A stretch of 64,000 bases of DNA from Symsagittifera roscoffensis. Lineage: Eukaryota > Xenacoelomorpha > Acoela > Convolutidae. The notes beneath the pieces were generated by a model, which saw only the letters and a program-made list of their open reading frames with translations, had not been told where the DNA came from and did no database searches. Positions 34,646 through 47,339 of this stretch are shown piece after piece. The first letter of the stretch is position 1. Every line of letters starts with the position of its first letter. The position numbers were made by a program, and so were the translations under genes. The DNA lies in assembly GCF_963678635.1 (NCBI RefSeq), contig NC_087070.1, forward strand, positions 24,244,933 through 24,308,932. The letters run 5' to 3'.

Positions 34646-36459
34646 CAGAATTCAATAAGAAATTACAGAATGACTATTGTTTGCTGAAACTACATACATC
34701 ATAACGAGGCTAAACAGTGCACTTTTCTTTCATCGCCAGGAAAGTCGAGGATATCGATAAGAGTTTTTTGCCAAAAAAAAAATTATAAATCGGACTAATT
34801 TGGCGCTTGAAAAATTATTAGAAAATTCTAATGCCTCATACTAGAAGCTCAATTTCAATCGTTTTTTTTTACTAAACATCTCTAAGCAAATGGTGAAAAA
34901 ATCTTTTTGGCAGCGTCGAGTATGGCCAGTCAAACGCTTCTTGTTTTGGGTTTAACCTACTGTGGCCGAAGACAGGATACAAATAGGAGTATACAAAAGC
35001 CACTTTCATTTATGAAAACATATTTTTTGGTCTCTGTAAGTTAAAAAGAGGATTTTTTTAAAATTTAGAAACATAATAATGCTTTGAGCAAAACACTGCA
35101 TTGCAACTGGTTAGCTAGAAAAAATGTTTGGTAACCGGTTTTTTTATAACTTTTCTTGTTTGAAAGTTTTTAAGCAGTCATTATTTTTAAGATTAAATTT
35201 TTTTTGCTAAGTTTGTAATTAACTATGATTAAAAATTTGAGATGTGTATATTTCAAGATAAATTCTAATGCTTCAAAGAAGACAATGTTGACTTACTGAG
35301 GTTGAAATAGAGCAAAACAAACTTTGAAAATTTTAACATTGATATAAAGAAACTTTGTCTGAGCAAGGTAACTTTTATAGATATTATTATGATCTGTTTT
35401 TCCGCTCCTGGGCTCTAAATCTTTAAAATAAAAATACTCTGAAGAATATTTCCTTTTGTAATTTAATTAGGATTGTTCTTAAATTCAAAAGTTTTGATAG
35501 CATGTTTCTGATAGAAAAAACTTCAATTTAAAAAACTTCTACGAAAAACTTAAACTTATGACATTCACTATTATGCACATACTTTAAAAGTACATGTCAA
35601 TATTAAATTTTAGTGTATTAGCAGTTTAAAAAAAACGCATTCAGGAAACAAGTTGACTCTTTCACTGAATAAAAAAAATAATTGTCTGATTAAATTTTCA
35701 ATTTAAATGTTTGATTATGCGTTAGGTATTAATAACAACTTGTGATAACTTATAAAATATCATAATTCAAATCACAAAAATCAATTTTGGCGTAAGAAAT
35801 TGTTAGGACACTTCCTTGGAAAAGCAAAAAAAACATGTAATCAAGAAATTTCAGAAAACCAAAAAAAGATCGATTAAGAAAAATTTTTTGTTTTTTCAAT
35901 TTCGGGAAAAAAATATCAAGATCTCGCATTAACGTTTTCTGGCTATCATGGATTTTTTATTGAACGCATTACCAAAAAGAATTATCCACGTAGGATAAAA
36001 CTTTTAGTTAAATTAATTTTTCCCTGCGGATTTGTTTTATTTTCATCACTCTTCGAAAATAAAATTGGATTGCGCATTTTTGCGTCATTTTTACTATTGT
36101 AAATAAAGAAAGTAATTTACGTGCTTCCTAGTAAACAAAATTGAAATTAATTGAGACAAAAATCTTAAGTCAAACCAGAAATGTCAATTTTTAAGTTTTT
36201 TTTTTCTGATGTGTTTGCCATTTCATTAGCAAAAGAATCGAAATTGAGTTAGACAAACTGCATAAATTTAAATCCGTTCTTAACAACTTGAGCTTTAGAT
36301 GAACATAAGATGTATCAATAGACTTCTGTACTTATAGGGCATTTACAGCTCTTTCCTGAAAAAAATCAATTACTCTTTCGGTGTTTTCACTTCAATCGCT
36401 TCATATAGTTTATGGATGATTTTGCAATAACTAATCCCAATGAGCTCTTTTTATTTGTA
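34646..36459. other. AT-rich DNA, no recognised gene
   Basis: A stray CATAACGAGGCTAAACAGTG near 34,701 resembles one TIR of the CATTACGAGG family. Nothing else is supportable. Confidence 0.5.
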
Positions 36460-37700
36460 ATTTTTTATAAGTGGCAGATAACTCGAAGACTCATTTTGCA
36501 TATGCGATTATATTCAAAGGAAAAAAGGGAATCGCGCTTCGATATGCCTGTTTGACTTGTAAATCAGAGCTTTATTTCTAAATTTCTTCAAATTTGATGA
36601 ATGGGTTTATTTTGAAAAACTTTTGATTTTGTTGATGACAATTATGCTACTAGCAATATCTTATGTACGTTTGCAGTCGTTTTAAATTTTTCTTATGGTT
36701 CCCGAACTGTTATTTTAGCTGTGTTTAGATGCGGGCTTTGAAGTTTGTTAGGATCATTGGCTGTTTATGTTGAAAACTGTCATTGATATGCGCCAATGTC
36801 TCTTTTCAAATTTTGTTTGGTTACTTCTGCTGACAAGGGAAATGTTTTCTTTAGGCTCCAATGGGTTGCAGTTCAAATGTTGTACTGCAGAAGATTCTGG
36901 TTGAAGTAATTGATAGAATCCGTTTGATTTTGAAAAAGCTACCGAAAGTTTTGTCGACTATAACTAGTGAGTTTTTAAATTGGGTTGCTGCTAAGTGCCG
37001 ATGGTTAGACTCGGGTTTTTGACTTGTTGTGTAGTGACTTTATGGGACGTTATGTACTACTTTGAGTCAATGCTGAAGGTTCTTTTCTTCCCAGATATCG
37101 AGTCCCACGCTGGACGCCATGTAAAAAACATTCAATGTTCCTAACTTTATTTGGCTTCAATCAGTTGGCTGCAGGTGGTTTCAATGTTTTCCAATTTTCT
37201 TTTTGATTTTGTTCAACTTTGAAATGATAAGCAATTTTGCAGCTTTTTGTTTAAGCAAATTAATCCAATGTCAATTGCTGCTAGTGGTAGATAACACCAA
37301 GAATAATTTTGCATCTGCGAGATTATTTAAAGGAAAAGCGGTGGATGGAGTGATTCCTAGTTAAAACCACATATACCGTAAAAACAATTTCTATAGTTTA
37401 TAACACATATTGGTTGCTTGTCGTATATTCTGATCGAAGTAATCGATGGTATCGGTATCAATCTCTAAATTCTGTTATAAATTTTGTCGATAATTACTAA
37501 AAGATGTTTTATTTTGGGTTGCTGCTTAGTCGTCTATAACTTGGCATGGTTTTCGACTCTGTTGGTGCGATGCTGTAAAGTATCGTCTGCTCTGGCAACA
37601 ATTCAATCGATTTCGTTATGAAGTCCTTTTGAATTAAGGCTGACGTTTCTCTTTTTTGTCGTTATGGAGTCCCACCTTAAACAAACGGTGTTATTAGGCC
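36460..37700. repeat. Diverged tandem duplication, copies about 36,460-37,120 and 37,270-37,690
   Basis: Shared words in the same order are GATAACnCnAAGAnTnATTTTGCAT, TTGGGTTGCTGCTnAGT, GAAGTAATnGATnG, TTTTGTCGAnnATnACTA, a TTTTCGACTn block and GAGTCCCAC. The copies are strongly diverged. The origin is probably a retroelement leader or LTR region, given the binding-site-like sequence at 37,100. Confidence 0.5.
37100..37119 (-). other. Retroelement primer-binding-site-like sequence (tRNA-Lys)
   Basis: The plus strand here matches 17 of 20 bases of the 3' end of metazoan tRNA-Lys(CUU), including the post-transcriptional CCA. Nuclear tRNA genes do not encode CCA, so this is best read as the binding site of an LTR element on the minus strand. 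It has the same polarity as the BEL/Pao fragment at 34,165-34,645. A degenerate second copy (GAGTCCCAC) lies near 37,666. Confidence 0.45.
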
Positions 37701-37984
37701 GCTCGCTTGTTTTCCATTTTAGACGGTAATCCTAACCCGTTCCAAAAATTGGTTCCAACTCCAATTTTGACCATTTTTTGAAATCTTTCGTTTACTGTAA
37801 AGCTATTTATTTAAATTTTTCAGATTGTAGTTATAATAAATGTAATTCGAACAATTATCTCGTAACTCAGAACTTTAAAGTTACTCAAGTTATTTCAATT
37901 TAGTGGTTCAAAGACTCTTGCGGGCAAAAGTATCAATTTTTATTAGGTATTATTTATTTTTATTGAGTATGAAGCTTTTTTTCG

Positions 37985-38125
37985 AGACTAAAGGTCGTTT
38001 TCTTACCGTGAGACGTATTTTTGGATAACGTATCTTTGGATATCTAAAAGTCGTTTTCTTACCGTGTGACGTATTTTTGGATACGTATTTTTGGTTACCG
38101 TGTGACGTGTTTTTGGATAACTTCG
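37985..38125 (-). repeat. Short tandem repeat (TTACCGTGTGACGTATTTTTGG)
   Basis: Three variants of TTACCGTGnGACGTrTTTTTGGATA with CGTTTTCTTACC spacers. A minus-strand 123-aa frame there is a product of the repeat. Confidence 0.7.
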
Positions 38126-38439
38126 AAGGAATAAGTGTTGGGCAATTTCAATTTGCAATATCACTTTTCCAAAGATGAAATATATTGTGCAGCTCATTTG
38201 AAAACTCCATAAAAATAATCGCATGCTTTCATACTCTGATTTGAAATAGGATCTAGCATGTATACATGATTTAGCTGGGAAAATATCTGATGAAATCAAC
38301 CTCAGCGCCATCACATTTATTTTCAAGCAGTGAATGATCTGGTTGCTTTCAAGAAATCCAAAAAATGAATACACTTTTTAAATTTAGATTTCACTTGTAC
38401 GGATATAAAATGACTTTTTATGAACATCTTCCACAAATT

Positions 38440-38591
38440 TATCTGTACTCGGAGCAATTTTGAGCAATGCAGTGTTTTAGCTATTTGCCCGTGGAATCCA
38501 AAACAGCAGAGAAGATCAAACAAAAATAGCAAATTTGCCTGTTGCGGAATTTGCTTACAATTCACAAAATACACAATTTGGCCTCGCAATG
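38440..38591. mobile_element. CATTACGAGG-family TIR element, right-end fragment
   Basis: CCGTGGAATCCAAAACAGC, GAAGATCAAA and AATTCACAAAATACAC lead to TTTGGCCTCGCAATG at 38,577-38,591. This matches the right end of the copies at 24,807-25,518 and 52,150-53,262. The left end is absent. Confidence 0.7.
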
Positions 38592-38699
38592 AAGTCATTT
38601 TTGTTGTATTTTTAATTAGCGAATTTTTCCGCAAGTGCCCAAAATGAGGCCAACTTTCGATAAAAGAGGAAAAACCAACGAAAAGCACCCGTACCTAGC

Positions 38700-38945
38700 A
38701 AATATTCCACTTCAGATCTGAAATAATTTTTTTTCCTATCTAATTTGAAAAATAATTTAGGAAAAGGTTATAACGGATCTATTTTAGGATTTGAAGTTTT
38801 AATTTTCATGGCTTTTTAAATCTAAAAATTTTTTTTCAGATCTAAATTTCAGATCTGAAGTTTTTTAAATTTCTAATCAAAATTTAAAATAACAAATTTC
38901 CGATCTGAGAATCAATTTATGCAAGAAATAAAGTTTTTCAGATCT
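38700..38945. repeat. Cluster of CAGATCTGAAAT words
   Basis: At least six variants of the palindrome TTTCAGATCTGAAA. It is the same word that dominates the tandem array at 60,990-64,000, so this is a dispersed piece of that family. Confidence 0.65.
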
Positions 38946-39044
38946 TGTTTCGTCAAAAATGGTCGTCAAAAACGCTCAGTGTTTTGCCCTGTAAAAACTG
39001 AGCACAATTACATTCACTTTTTTGAATTGATTTCCGGAAATTTT

Positions 39045-39924
39045 TTCGGGTTGCTCCTGAAATGCCAGTCAAACAATTTTTATATATGGACAACTGTTAG
39101 TCATATACTTTTTTGCATTTCTATAAATACAGAAAAACGCCTGAAAGGTCTATGAGTAGTGACTCTCATAAACGAAAAATGTATGCCATGCAATTTTCCA
39201 TCAACCAAAAAAAACAATTTTTTTTTTAAAATTGATTCCTTCTCAAAATCTTTTTGTTGCGTTCCTAATCGAAATCAAGTGGCAAAGATCTTGATTGCTC
39301 AAAGCTAGAGTCACCAAAAGTTCAACGATTTAGCGTGTACATGCAATGGAAACGACCTGAAAATATAAATATTGCGCAAAAAAATAATGAAAGTAGCTAA
39401 ACTAATGAAACTACCAATTTTTGGAGCAGACTCTAACTTTTTGAATGCAAATTTTTATTTAGTGATGCAGTGCTCAAGGCATCTAAGAAATGTGCAGTGA
39501 AAACATCAAGCTTTTTGAGAATTTCTGAAAAAGTTACCTAGAGAAAAATTAAATTAATCCATTTTTTGAAAAGCCAAGACTACGTGATACGCCCAAACAA
39601 AACTTTTTGTTCAGGCAGAAAAGAAATTGGAAAAAGTTTATTTGAGTACAGAAATTGCTTTGCGCTGGATGGAAAATCTAGAATTGTTTTTGGAGCGATT
39701 TCACGAAAATTTTTCTTATAAAGTTTTTCAGTAAAATTTTTGGTGTCGCCATCAAAACTATGCTAGTCACACAGTTTCTGGTAAAACACATGAAGTTGAT
39801 GCCAAAAAAAAACAGAACAAAAATCTTTGAAAAAATAGTTAATCCATTTTAGCAAAAAATATAAAAACTGTTTGAATAGCATTTTTCAACAATTTAGCAT
39901 TTTTGAATTTGGAGGTCAAACCGA
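39045..39924. mobile_element. Decayed full-length copy of the CCCGGGTTGACC family
   Basis: Mutated ends TTCGGGTTG (39,045) and GGTCAAACCGAG (about 39,913-39,924). The interior order matches 16,906-17,409: CATACAATTT-like words, CTATGAG, CAAGTGGCAAAGATCTTG, GTTCAACGAT and GTGTCGCCATCAAAA. No protein frame. Confidence 0.65.
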
Positions 39925-42844
39925 GCCATTTGTGTCTCCACTATGTTTTTCTATTCTTCTCAACACAAGCCATAGATTTAAGTGCGTTCTGATTTTTATG
40001 TTTAAACAGACTGATGAAAAATTTTAGTTTAAAATTATTTTCCCAATTGGAGATAAATTGGTTTCACCATAACTTTAAAGCAAAAAAGACAACTCGTCTC
40101 TGGTCCAAACACTTAAAGCTTTGATTTTGTCTGCTCTAATAACTATAAGCTTTCGTTACAAGATAATTTTTGTAGAAAATAAAAAAATTCTCTTAAGCTC
40201 ACATACTAATAATAGTTTTATTTTCATGTCAGAAACCTACAATCATGCGCTCTATTAATTTGTACGTTTACAATTTAATTCGACTTGTAAGAATACCAAA
40301 AATGCATCAACCTGTCGGATGGCATCTCCATGCGCAAAAGCTTTTCACCTTATCTAATAATTTAGATTATAAGGACAAGACTCAACGAACTTTTTACGAA
40401 CCCATTTTTGATTTTGTTTTTGTTGTTGTTTTCAGCATATTTTGGCCGCGAAACTTTATTTCCACAAAATGTTTTTATAATTTAACCATGAGTTTGGAAA
40501 GTGACTCTCGGACCAGAGGGTGTGCGTTTGTGCCCACCATCATTTGGAACTTCGCTTTTTTCTAAATTCAAAACGTTTCCTCCACGCCCGTTTTTGCTTG
40601 ATTACTATCTTTTTAAGTCACTCTACTAGCTGTTCCATCAATCTCAACCTAATTATTTAGTGAATCTTTTGTTGGATTTTTGCTGCTCAGATCTAAAATG
40701 GTTGTTTTATCCTTTTTTATAGCGCGCGGATTCTCCAAAAAAAAATTAACCTTGGTGTTGAATTCCAATTGTTTTCGTTATAAACAATGCGCAATGATTG
40801 GTAAACATAACTATTTTTTTCTCCCTCTAGACATTTGACGAGTAAAGTTTTTAAAACAAACTGAACAACGTACCCTGGACTGAACCTTAGGTTATAGGAT
40901 ATTTTTTGTCTTAATTTCCTAGAATGTTTTGTTGTAACTAACCGGCTCAAAATTCTGCTGTTCACGATCCTCAAGGTATTCTACTGTTCACGATTCTCGA
41001 GGCACTGTTCACGATTCTCAATATATGACCTCGAATGATCAACAAATTTATCTCGTAAACCATCGAACTCACTTGTTTGTAGTGAAAATTTGTGAGCAAC
41101 TGTGTCATTACGATTATGTAAGATCTGCTAGTCCGAGCGAAGTCAAGAAAATCTTCTAAATTTTCCAATTTCGGTTCGATGGGTCTTTAGTTAACAACAA
41201 CATGATATTACAGTTCTCAGTAAACTTCTCAGACGGTTCTTAATCAATTTTTTTGAAAAAAAATTTCAATAACTAGAGGAAAAATTATTGTTCGACAAAT
41301 ACTACAATATCATGACATTGTGCCGTTTTTGCAGTTTGGATGAAGTTAAGCATTCTTGAAATTTGAACGACAAAAAGCTAACTCTAAAAAACTGCCAACA
41401 ATTTGCAACAATTTTTAGGCTGCTACTTTGGTTGTCGAAGCTGTTTTTCTTCTTCAAACTTTTGATTACCTCATAAATTTCCTCTAGTGAATTGTTCTCA
41501 ATAAACATTGTTTTTCATTCTCAACACAATTTTTCGCAAAAAATTGTCCAATTCTTAATAGCTGCGAGCTCAAGAACGAATTGTTCGCAAGCATGTTGGA
41601 TAAATATTTTTAAAAAAATGTGAAAAACAGCCATTTACATCTTCAATGACATTTTTCAAATCTAGTTATTCGTTGGTCTGCCAAAATGCGAAGTTGAACT
41701 GTAACAAGATCTCTTTGTTATTCGAAACATCATCCCAAATGGAATTTTAATGGAATATCACTGTGGAACAAAAACTGGTAAAAATACATCTATTGTTGAC
41801 TCGCTGCTTGTTATTTGTGTAGTATCTCCTTTTAAAAAATTTAGCCTAAGCATTAGCAAGCTGTTATCCAAGACTTACAGAGGGTCACATTTCGATTTGG
41901 ACACTTCAACTTTCATGTTTCCCCATCAACTCAAACAGAGCAACTGTAAGGGTCTTGTAATTGATCAAGAAGCTTAAAGTTGCTCATCTGGGGCCTTTTG
42001 TACACTAATTATCATCACAGTTTTTACTTAAAATGATCAGAATTGGCATTTCCCCCGAGGTCGGATTCTAAATTTTATCATGTGAAGTAACTTCAATTGC
42101 GTAGAAGCAACACCTCCACTGCGTCTATACCTGATCACTTTTTCTTGTTTCTATAATATGGTAAACTTTCAATTCGAAAATATCTAACTCCTTTTGATCT
42201 TTCAGCCGTGTTTCCGTTTGAGCTATAGTTTGCTGTTTATCAGCTTTAGTTTCTGGACTTTAAATTTTTCAATTTAACTTCCGTATTTTTTCGTTTACGT
42301 CAATTTTGAGCAAGAGAAAAACTAAATGCACCAATGCCAGTTAAAAAGTAAATATTTGACTTTATTGCGACTCCTTGCCTCCTTAGACTCGTTTTCTACA
42401 AAACTCAGCAAGAAGCTAAAATTAGCTCAGCCTTGAAGTTAAATTGAGTTTCTAGCTGGAGTCAATCAAGTAGCGAGCTTCTTTCAGTGGTATAAAAGTC
42501 TTGGTGAAAATGTTGTTTTTTTGAAGATTTGAAATAAAAGAAGATTTTTGTCTCAGATTATAGATGTCAATCATGATTGAACAAATTAGCTAACTCCTAA
42601 ATCTAAAGAACATAGACAATTTGTGATTCCAAAAAAAAAGCATTTTGGTATTTTATTTTTAAGTCAAAAAGTGATCATTGTCTTCAACAAAATGCGAAGA
42701 ATGTGAATCAATTATCAGTTTATTTCAAGAAATCTTATCTGAAAATTGGTTTAAGAAAAGCTTTCTGAATATTTAATAAGATTGTGCTAAGAAATCTAAA
42801 CGTAAAGGTGGTGAGAAAATCACAACAATGAATTCAAATAACAA
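39925..42844. other. No recognised gene; short tandem repeat at 40,958-41,020
   Basis: CTGTTCACGATTCTCnAGG occurs three times at 40,958-41,020. Open frames at 40,245-40,565 (+, 106 aa), 40,717-40,974 (-, 85 aa) and 41,750-41,977 (+, 75 aa) have no recognisable domain. I do not call them. A copy of the Gypsy-1 leader word CACCTCCACTGCGTC lies near 42,110. Confidence 0.45.
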
Positions 42845-43407
42845 CAAAACTCTTCGAATCAGGATGAAGCCCTGAAGGTTTTGATTACATTTAAAAGTCT
42901 ATGCTCTAATTGTTTTCAGATTTTTGTAGAAATCAACCAACCACTGGCTATGAGAATTAAAAAATAGTCTATTTCGCATTTAGCCAACCATTAAATGGCC
43001 AAACAGCATGCGTTAATTCTATTGTTGGAGCAGATTGTAAGACGGATTACGTCGCCGCCTAACAGTATCAGCATGAAATATATTGCGCGATAATTATCCC
43101 AAACTGGTCAAATTGCAATCTTTAAACCCTCATAATTTTACAAATATTTATCTTAGGTGAAATACTCTTTTGAAATTGAGCGCAGTAAACCAGAACTTTT
43201 CGAATGGTAAGCTATCCCGTCAAATAATTTCTAATTTTTTCTAGTCAAAAACTGCCTGCTAAAAAGTCGAGATTATTCTAAAGAAAACAAACCAACTAAA
43301 GCACCAAAAACTCAAAAAAGGGAAAAAAACTTGTTAATCAAAAATCTTAATTTCGTCTGGAGAGCTAGAACCACTCCGAGGATAAATACTTCTCGAAAGT
43401 CGGAACA
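42845..43407 (-). mobile_element. Helentron-like non-autonomous element, decayed
   Basis: Same order as the copies at 52,609 and 54,169: a TCAGGATGAAGCCCTGAA hairpin remnant, GTAAGACGGATTACG, AATATATTGCGCGATAATTA, TGGTCAAATTGCAATCTTTA, then CTCGAAAGTCGGAACA at the end (43,392-43,407). The terminal hairpin is damaged. No protein. Confidence 0.65.
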
Positions 43408-44010
43408 ATAGGTTGTCTCACGTACTTAATCAGCACATGGAAAAAAGCTACCCAAAAACTGCGTTACGTAGCAAGGAGAAGATACGTTAAAAAGAAGACA
43501 AGTACTAGATAAGGCAATCAGAATCTAGTTAAGAATACAATTGCAGGAAAAAAGTAATTATTTGTTTTGCTTTAATACAATTATTTTCATTTGTCGCTTG
43601 ATTGAATAGTTCATGTATTTAACAACCTTTTTTGCGAGTTTCAAAAATGGTTGCCTACTTTTTGACAGCATTGTTTAAATTTTGTTGTTTCTTTAGGGTT
43701 CTCCTACTCTTAAAATTTAAACGCTCTGCTACGCCTGCAAAAACAAAAAAATATTAATTTTAGTATACTCTGCTATAATTAAATATCATTTAACAGGACA
43801 AAAAACCTCTAACAGGAATACTCCAGCACCAATATACCTAGAAAATTTTTCAAAATTGTATATTTTTTTCTAAATATTTATCTGAAAATTATTACCACTT
43901 TTTTTAATCAATAAATTGTTGACTTTCTAAATGAAAATTTTTTTGAAAAAAAGTAGGTTTTATAATACCATCTAAAAACATTGATTTTCAAAGCTTCAAT
44001 TTGAAAAAAT
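43408..44010. other. AT-rich DNA, no recognised gene
   Basis: I see nothing in it. Confidence 0.5.
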
Positions 44011-44304
44011 AGTTCACTTTCGTCGTTGTTACTACATTTACTGGAGTTTCAAGATTTCCATTGAGGCCGATTTGGGACAATTAATCTATTTCGCGATAAT
44101 AACCCCGAGCATAGATTTAATGCGTGTTTAGAACTCGTTCCAAATGGATTGAGACATGCAATTTGGCCAATTAATGTTTTACTATTTTCAAAATTTACCA
44201 CTGTGTAGCTTACATAGCGCATGAGGGTTTTTCTAAACACTACAGCATAGAGTTTCAATTGCAGTCGAAATATTCAGGGCTTCAGTTTGATACGAGCAGC
44301 CTTG
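44011..44304 (+). mobile_element. Helentron-like element, shortened copy
   Basis: Orientation is opposite to the 52,609 copy. It has CCGATTTGGGACAATTAA, CTCGTTCCAAATGGATTGA, then ATTCAGGGCTTC, GATACGAGCAGCCTTG at the 3' end. A related 3' end lies at about 45,640-45,676, carried by the local duplication. Confidence 0.55.
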
Positions 44305-46800
44305 TTTCATAGTATGCTTTGAATATTTTAGTTTTTAATTTATAAGACCCGATTTATAACTTGCAATTTTTAGTTTTTTTTTAATCAAAAAGCAATTAGT
44401 GCTCTTCCATCATAAACTATGTTTTTTCTTCTCTCTTTGAAAATTATCTCACTCAGTTTTTATAGATTTTTATAAATTTTCCCGGGAAACATTTTGATGA
44501 AGCAGTCTCGGATCAATTGAGTAACGTAGAAATCAAGATGGCGCCTCAAGAGGCGTGCTCAGGTATGGTTTTAAATATTATAAATATTTCATATCTTTCG
44601 TTCAGGAGCAGAGATAAATCAAGCGATATTTTTAAATACCTGAATTTCTGCGGGAAAAAAACTCTCGTAAATTTAAATTTTAAATCACAAAAGGTGAGTC
44701 CCAATTCTACAGAATGAGCCTTGTGAAAGAAATCTGATGCAATCATGGGTCCTCAGAAAACTATTGTAATGCACTAACTGCCAAAACTTAACTTTTGAGG
44801 CTTAGCTTTATTTTAGCTTTAGCCTCAGCTGAAGTGATCGAGAGGAGGAAACAAAAAATTTTACTTATTATTGTCGATCTTTTTTCAACTTAAATTAAAT
44901 AAACACCCTTATTTTATGGAGCCTAGTTGTGAACGAAAAACGTTTTTTTGCCATTTTTCCCAGGTGATACATCTTCGAGAACTGAGAGTTGACGAAGTGG
45001 CAGATGTTTCACTTTTGGTTGCTGAGGATTTTCTGGGGACCGTAACTTTAGATGAAATGAAATTGCAAGATTGTAATTAAATGAATTTTCGAAAAAAAAA
45101 TTCAGTTACATATTAGCCAATCAAATTACCCGATACTAAAACTAAGTAAATTATTTTGGTTCTCTATCTCATTGTTATAATTGAGAAAATTGTTGTAAAT
45201 CAGTTTTTTTGGGTTTTAATCAGTTTTTTGTTCTATAAAAGGAAAAAATTATAAATATACATGCATCAGCCACAGCGAAATGCTTTTCCTCAACTGTACT
45301 TCTAAAATTTTTTTTAGAAGCACGCCATAACGCCTAAAAATTACCAAAATTTTGTGCTAATTTATCAATATGCTGTTTCATACAGCCCCGGTTTCTGCTT
45401 TTGCCTACTTTCTTATCTGTTACTTTCTGCATATACATACCCCAGCACTGAAGCAAAGTAACGTCCATAATGGGGACATCGTGATAAGCATGTGTGCTTT
45501 TAGTATGCCCCATTTGATCTGATTAGTTGTTCAATTAATACATAGTGTTTTCGCACTATGTATTAAATTTGGCACTTTTTAGTTTACATAGCGCTTGGGG
45601 GATGATTGAACACTACGGCATCGGTTTTCAAATGCAGTTGGAACGTTCCGGAATTCACTTTGATACGAGCAGCTTGTTTTATAATGTTTTGTTCGTTTCA
45701 ATTTTTAATTCAAAAGATCCATTTTGAAACTTTCAATTTCCAATTTGTAATGTTATCAAACTGCAATAGAAGTTTAGTACTCTTTCATCATATACTCCTT
45801 GGATAATTAAACCACTCAGTTATTTCAGCTTTTTTTGTAAATTTTCCCAGGAAACTATGCTGAAGCAATCTCTGGTAGAATAAGTAAAGTAGAAATCATG
45901 GTGAGTCCCTTAAGAAGCGTGCTCAAGTATGAATAAAAAAATTTTCACAAGAATTCACGAGAAAAAATATATCAATCGATAATATATGCTGAATTGTTGC
46001 GGAAAAATTGACTTTTAATCTTTTATCGCAAAAAATGGTACGTCATAATTCACTGACCTGGAAAAAAACTGGTGCCAACCATGAAAAAACCCAATTTTAA
46101 AACCAAAAAGTCAATTTGACTGTTGAGGATTTTCATGAAGGTTAGCATGAAGATGAAGTTGGATTTAAAATGAATTTTTCGAAAAGAAGTTCAATTACAT
46201 ATTGACTAATCCGATTTCCCACTCTAATACTTAACAAAATATTCCGGACTTCTATCTCATTGTGGTATCTGAAAAATTTGTTGTAAATGAACAATTACGG
46301 CTTTAAATCAGTTTTTGGTCTAAAATAATAGTAAAAATGAAAAAATAGTCAATTATCTGGCATAAAATGGCCAAACAAGTTCAACTATATATTAGCCAAT
46401 CCGATTTTGCAATACTAAGTAAAACAATTGGATTCTCTATCTCGTTTTTATAAATGAGAAAGTTGCTGTAAAACAATTTTTTTTGAGTTTTAATCAGTTT
46501 TTTGTTTTTAAATAACAGTAAAAATGAATAAATAGTCATTTATCTGCCACAAAAAGGTCATGGCGAATTATTTTTCCAGAACTGTACTTCCAGAATAAAT
46601 ATTAAAAGCTCGAGATAACGCCCAAAAAGTTAGAAATTGTGTATGCTGTTTTACACAGCGTCGATTTTCTGTTTTCCCCTAATTTCTTTTCAGTTATTTC
46701 ATTCATGTAAGCCAATCAGCACTGAAGCAAAATAATCTTGAATATAATAATCCGGACAACTGTAATCGATTTTAATGAATGGGACTATGATCTTTTCCTT
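44190..46800 (+). repeat. Two-copy segmental duplication (A about 44,190-45,530; B about 45,560-46,800)
   Basis: Shared landmarks in order: TTACATAGCGC, ACACTACrGCAT, GATACGAGCAGC, TTTTCCCrGGAAAC, GAAGCArTCTC, GTAGAAATCA, GCGTGCTCA, GTTGAGGATTTTC-like, TACATATTrrCnAATC, TTCTATCTCATTG, GAACTGTACTTC and AGCACTGAAGCAAA. Copy B also contains an extra internal repeat (about 46,180-46,340 and 46,370-46,520). The copies are well diverged. Confidence 0.7.
44538..45080 (+). CDS. Candidate two-exon gene (about 90 aa, hypothetical)
   Basis: Exon 1 at 44,538-44,693 starts MAPQEACSG in a good initiation context (A at -3, G at +4) and ends AAAG|GTGAGT, a near-consensus donor, in phase 0. An acceptor TTTTTCCCAG ends at 44,963. 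Exon 2 (44,964-45,080) continues in phase 0 for 38 codons as VIHLRELRVDEVADVSLL and onward, ending in TAA. Exon 2 is leucine- and acid-rich and looks coding. The 270-bp intron is AT-rich. No domain is recognised. Copy B of the local duplication has lost this structure: early stop, eroded exon 2. An alternative donor CAG|GTATGG at 44,571 would give a short phase-1 first exon instead. Confidence 0.35.
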
Positions 46801-47339
46801 AAAATAAGCCTGAAGTTTTCGAGCACATTTCAGTGTCAATTTGAAATTCAAGAGTGGCGTTTGCAAAACTGAGATTTACTTTGGGCGTATTTTAAAAACT
46901 TCATATCTAGGTTTTACTGAGTACCTTTTACACTTCAAACTCTTGTTCTCCCCTCAGATAGCTCTTTTCCCTTCCTTAAAATTTAGCAAACTCTCCCCAC
47001 TCCCCACTCCCCCTTACCCGTGGTGGGGTAACTGTGAGTGTAGATGTGTGTATGTGTAGGGGACTAAAATGGGGGGGGGGGGGGGGGCGTAGGAAAAAGG
47101 AGTATTTGTGGCGTTGGATAGGAGATAAGGACGTGGGGTAAGCGAGTCTGTGCAAAAGGTATAGTTGTGAGGAGAGCAATTATATGTTGCTGCGGGGAAA
47201 GGGTGGCCAACTTTCAGAAGACGCGATGCAAAAGGTTATAATAATAGCAATTGTCCTTTCTGCGATTCGCAGAGGATCTGTGAAAGGCTATCCAGGCCGT
47301 CAATTTTGCGTCTAGAACTTTCATTTCCCAAATCCATCA
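46801..47339. other. Skewed C-rich then G-rich tract including G17
   Basis: CTCCCCACTCCCCACTCCCCC (about 46,991) is followed by GTGTGTATGTGTAGGGG and a run of 17 G (47,071-47,087). This could form G-quadruplex or triplex DNA. No gene was recognised; opposed small frames there are low-complexity artefacts. Confidence 0.5.

Noticed and set aside
37100-37119. A nuclear tRNA-Lys gene
   Set aside because: Only the 3' end matches and it includes CCA, which animal nuclear tRNA genes lack; no cloverleaf is visible upstream.
40245-40565. 106-aa open frame as a gene
   Set aside because: No recognisable domain, no clear splice partners, and a TTTTCAG acceptor-like word in the middle makes the full frame doubtful.
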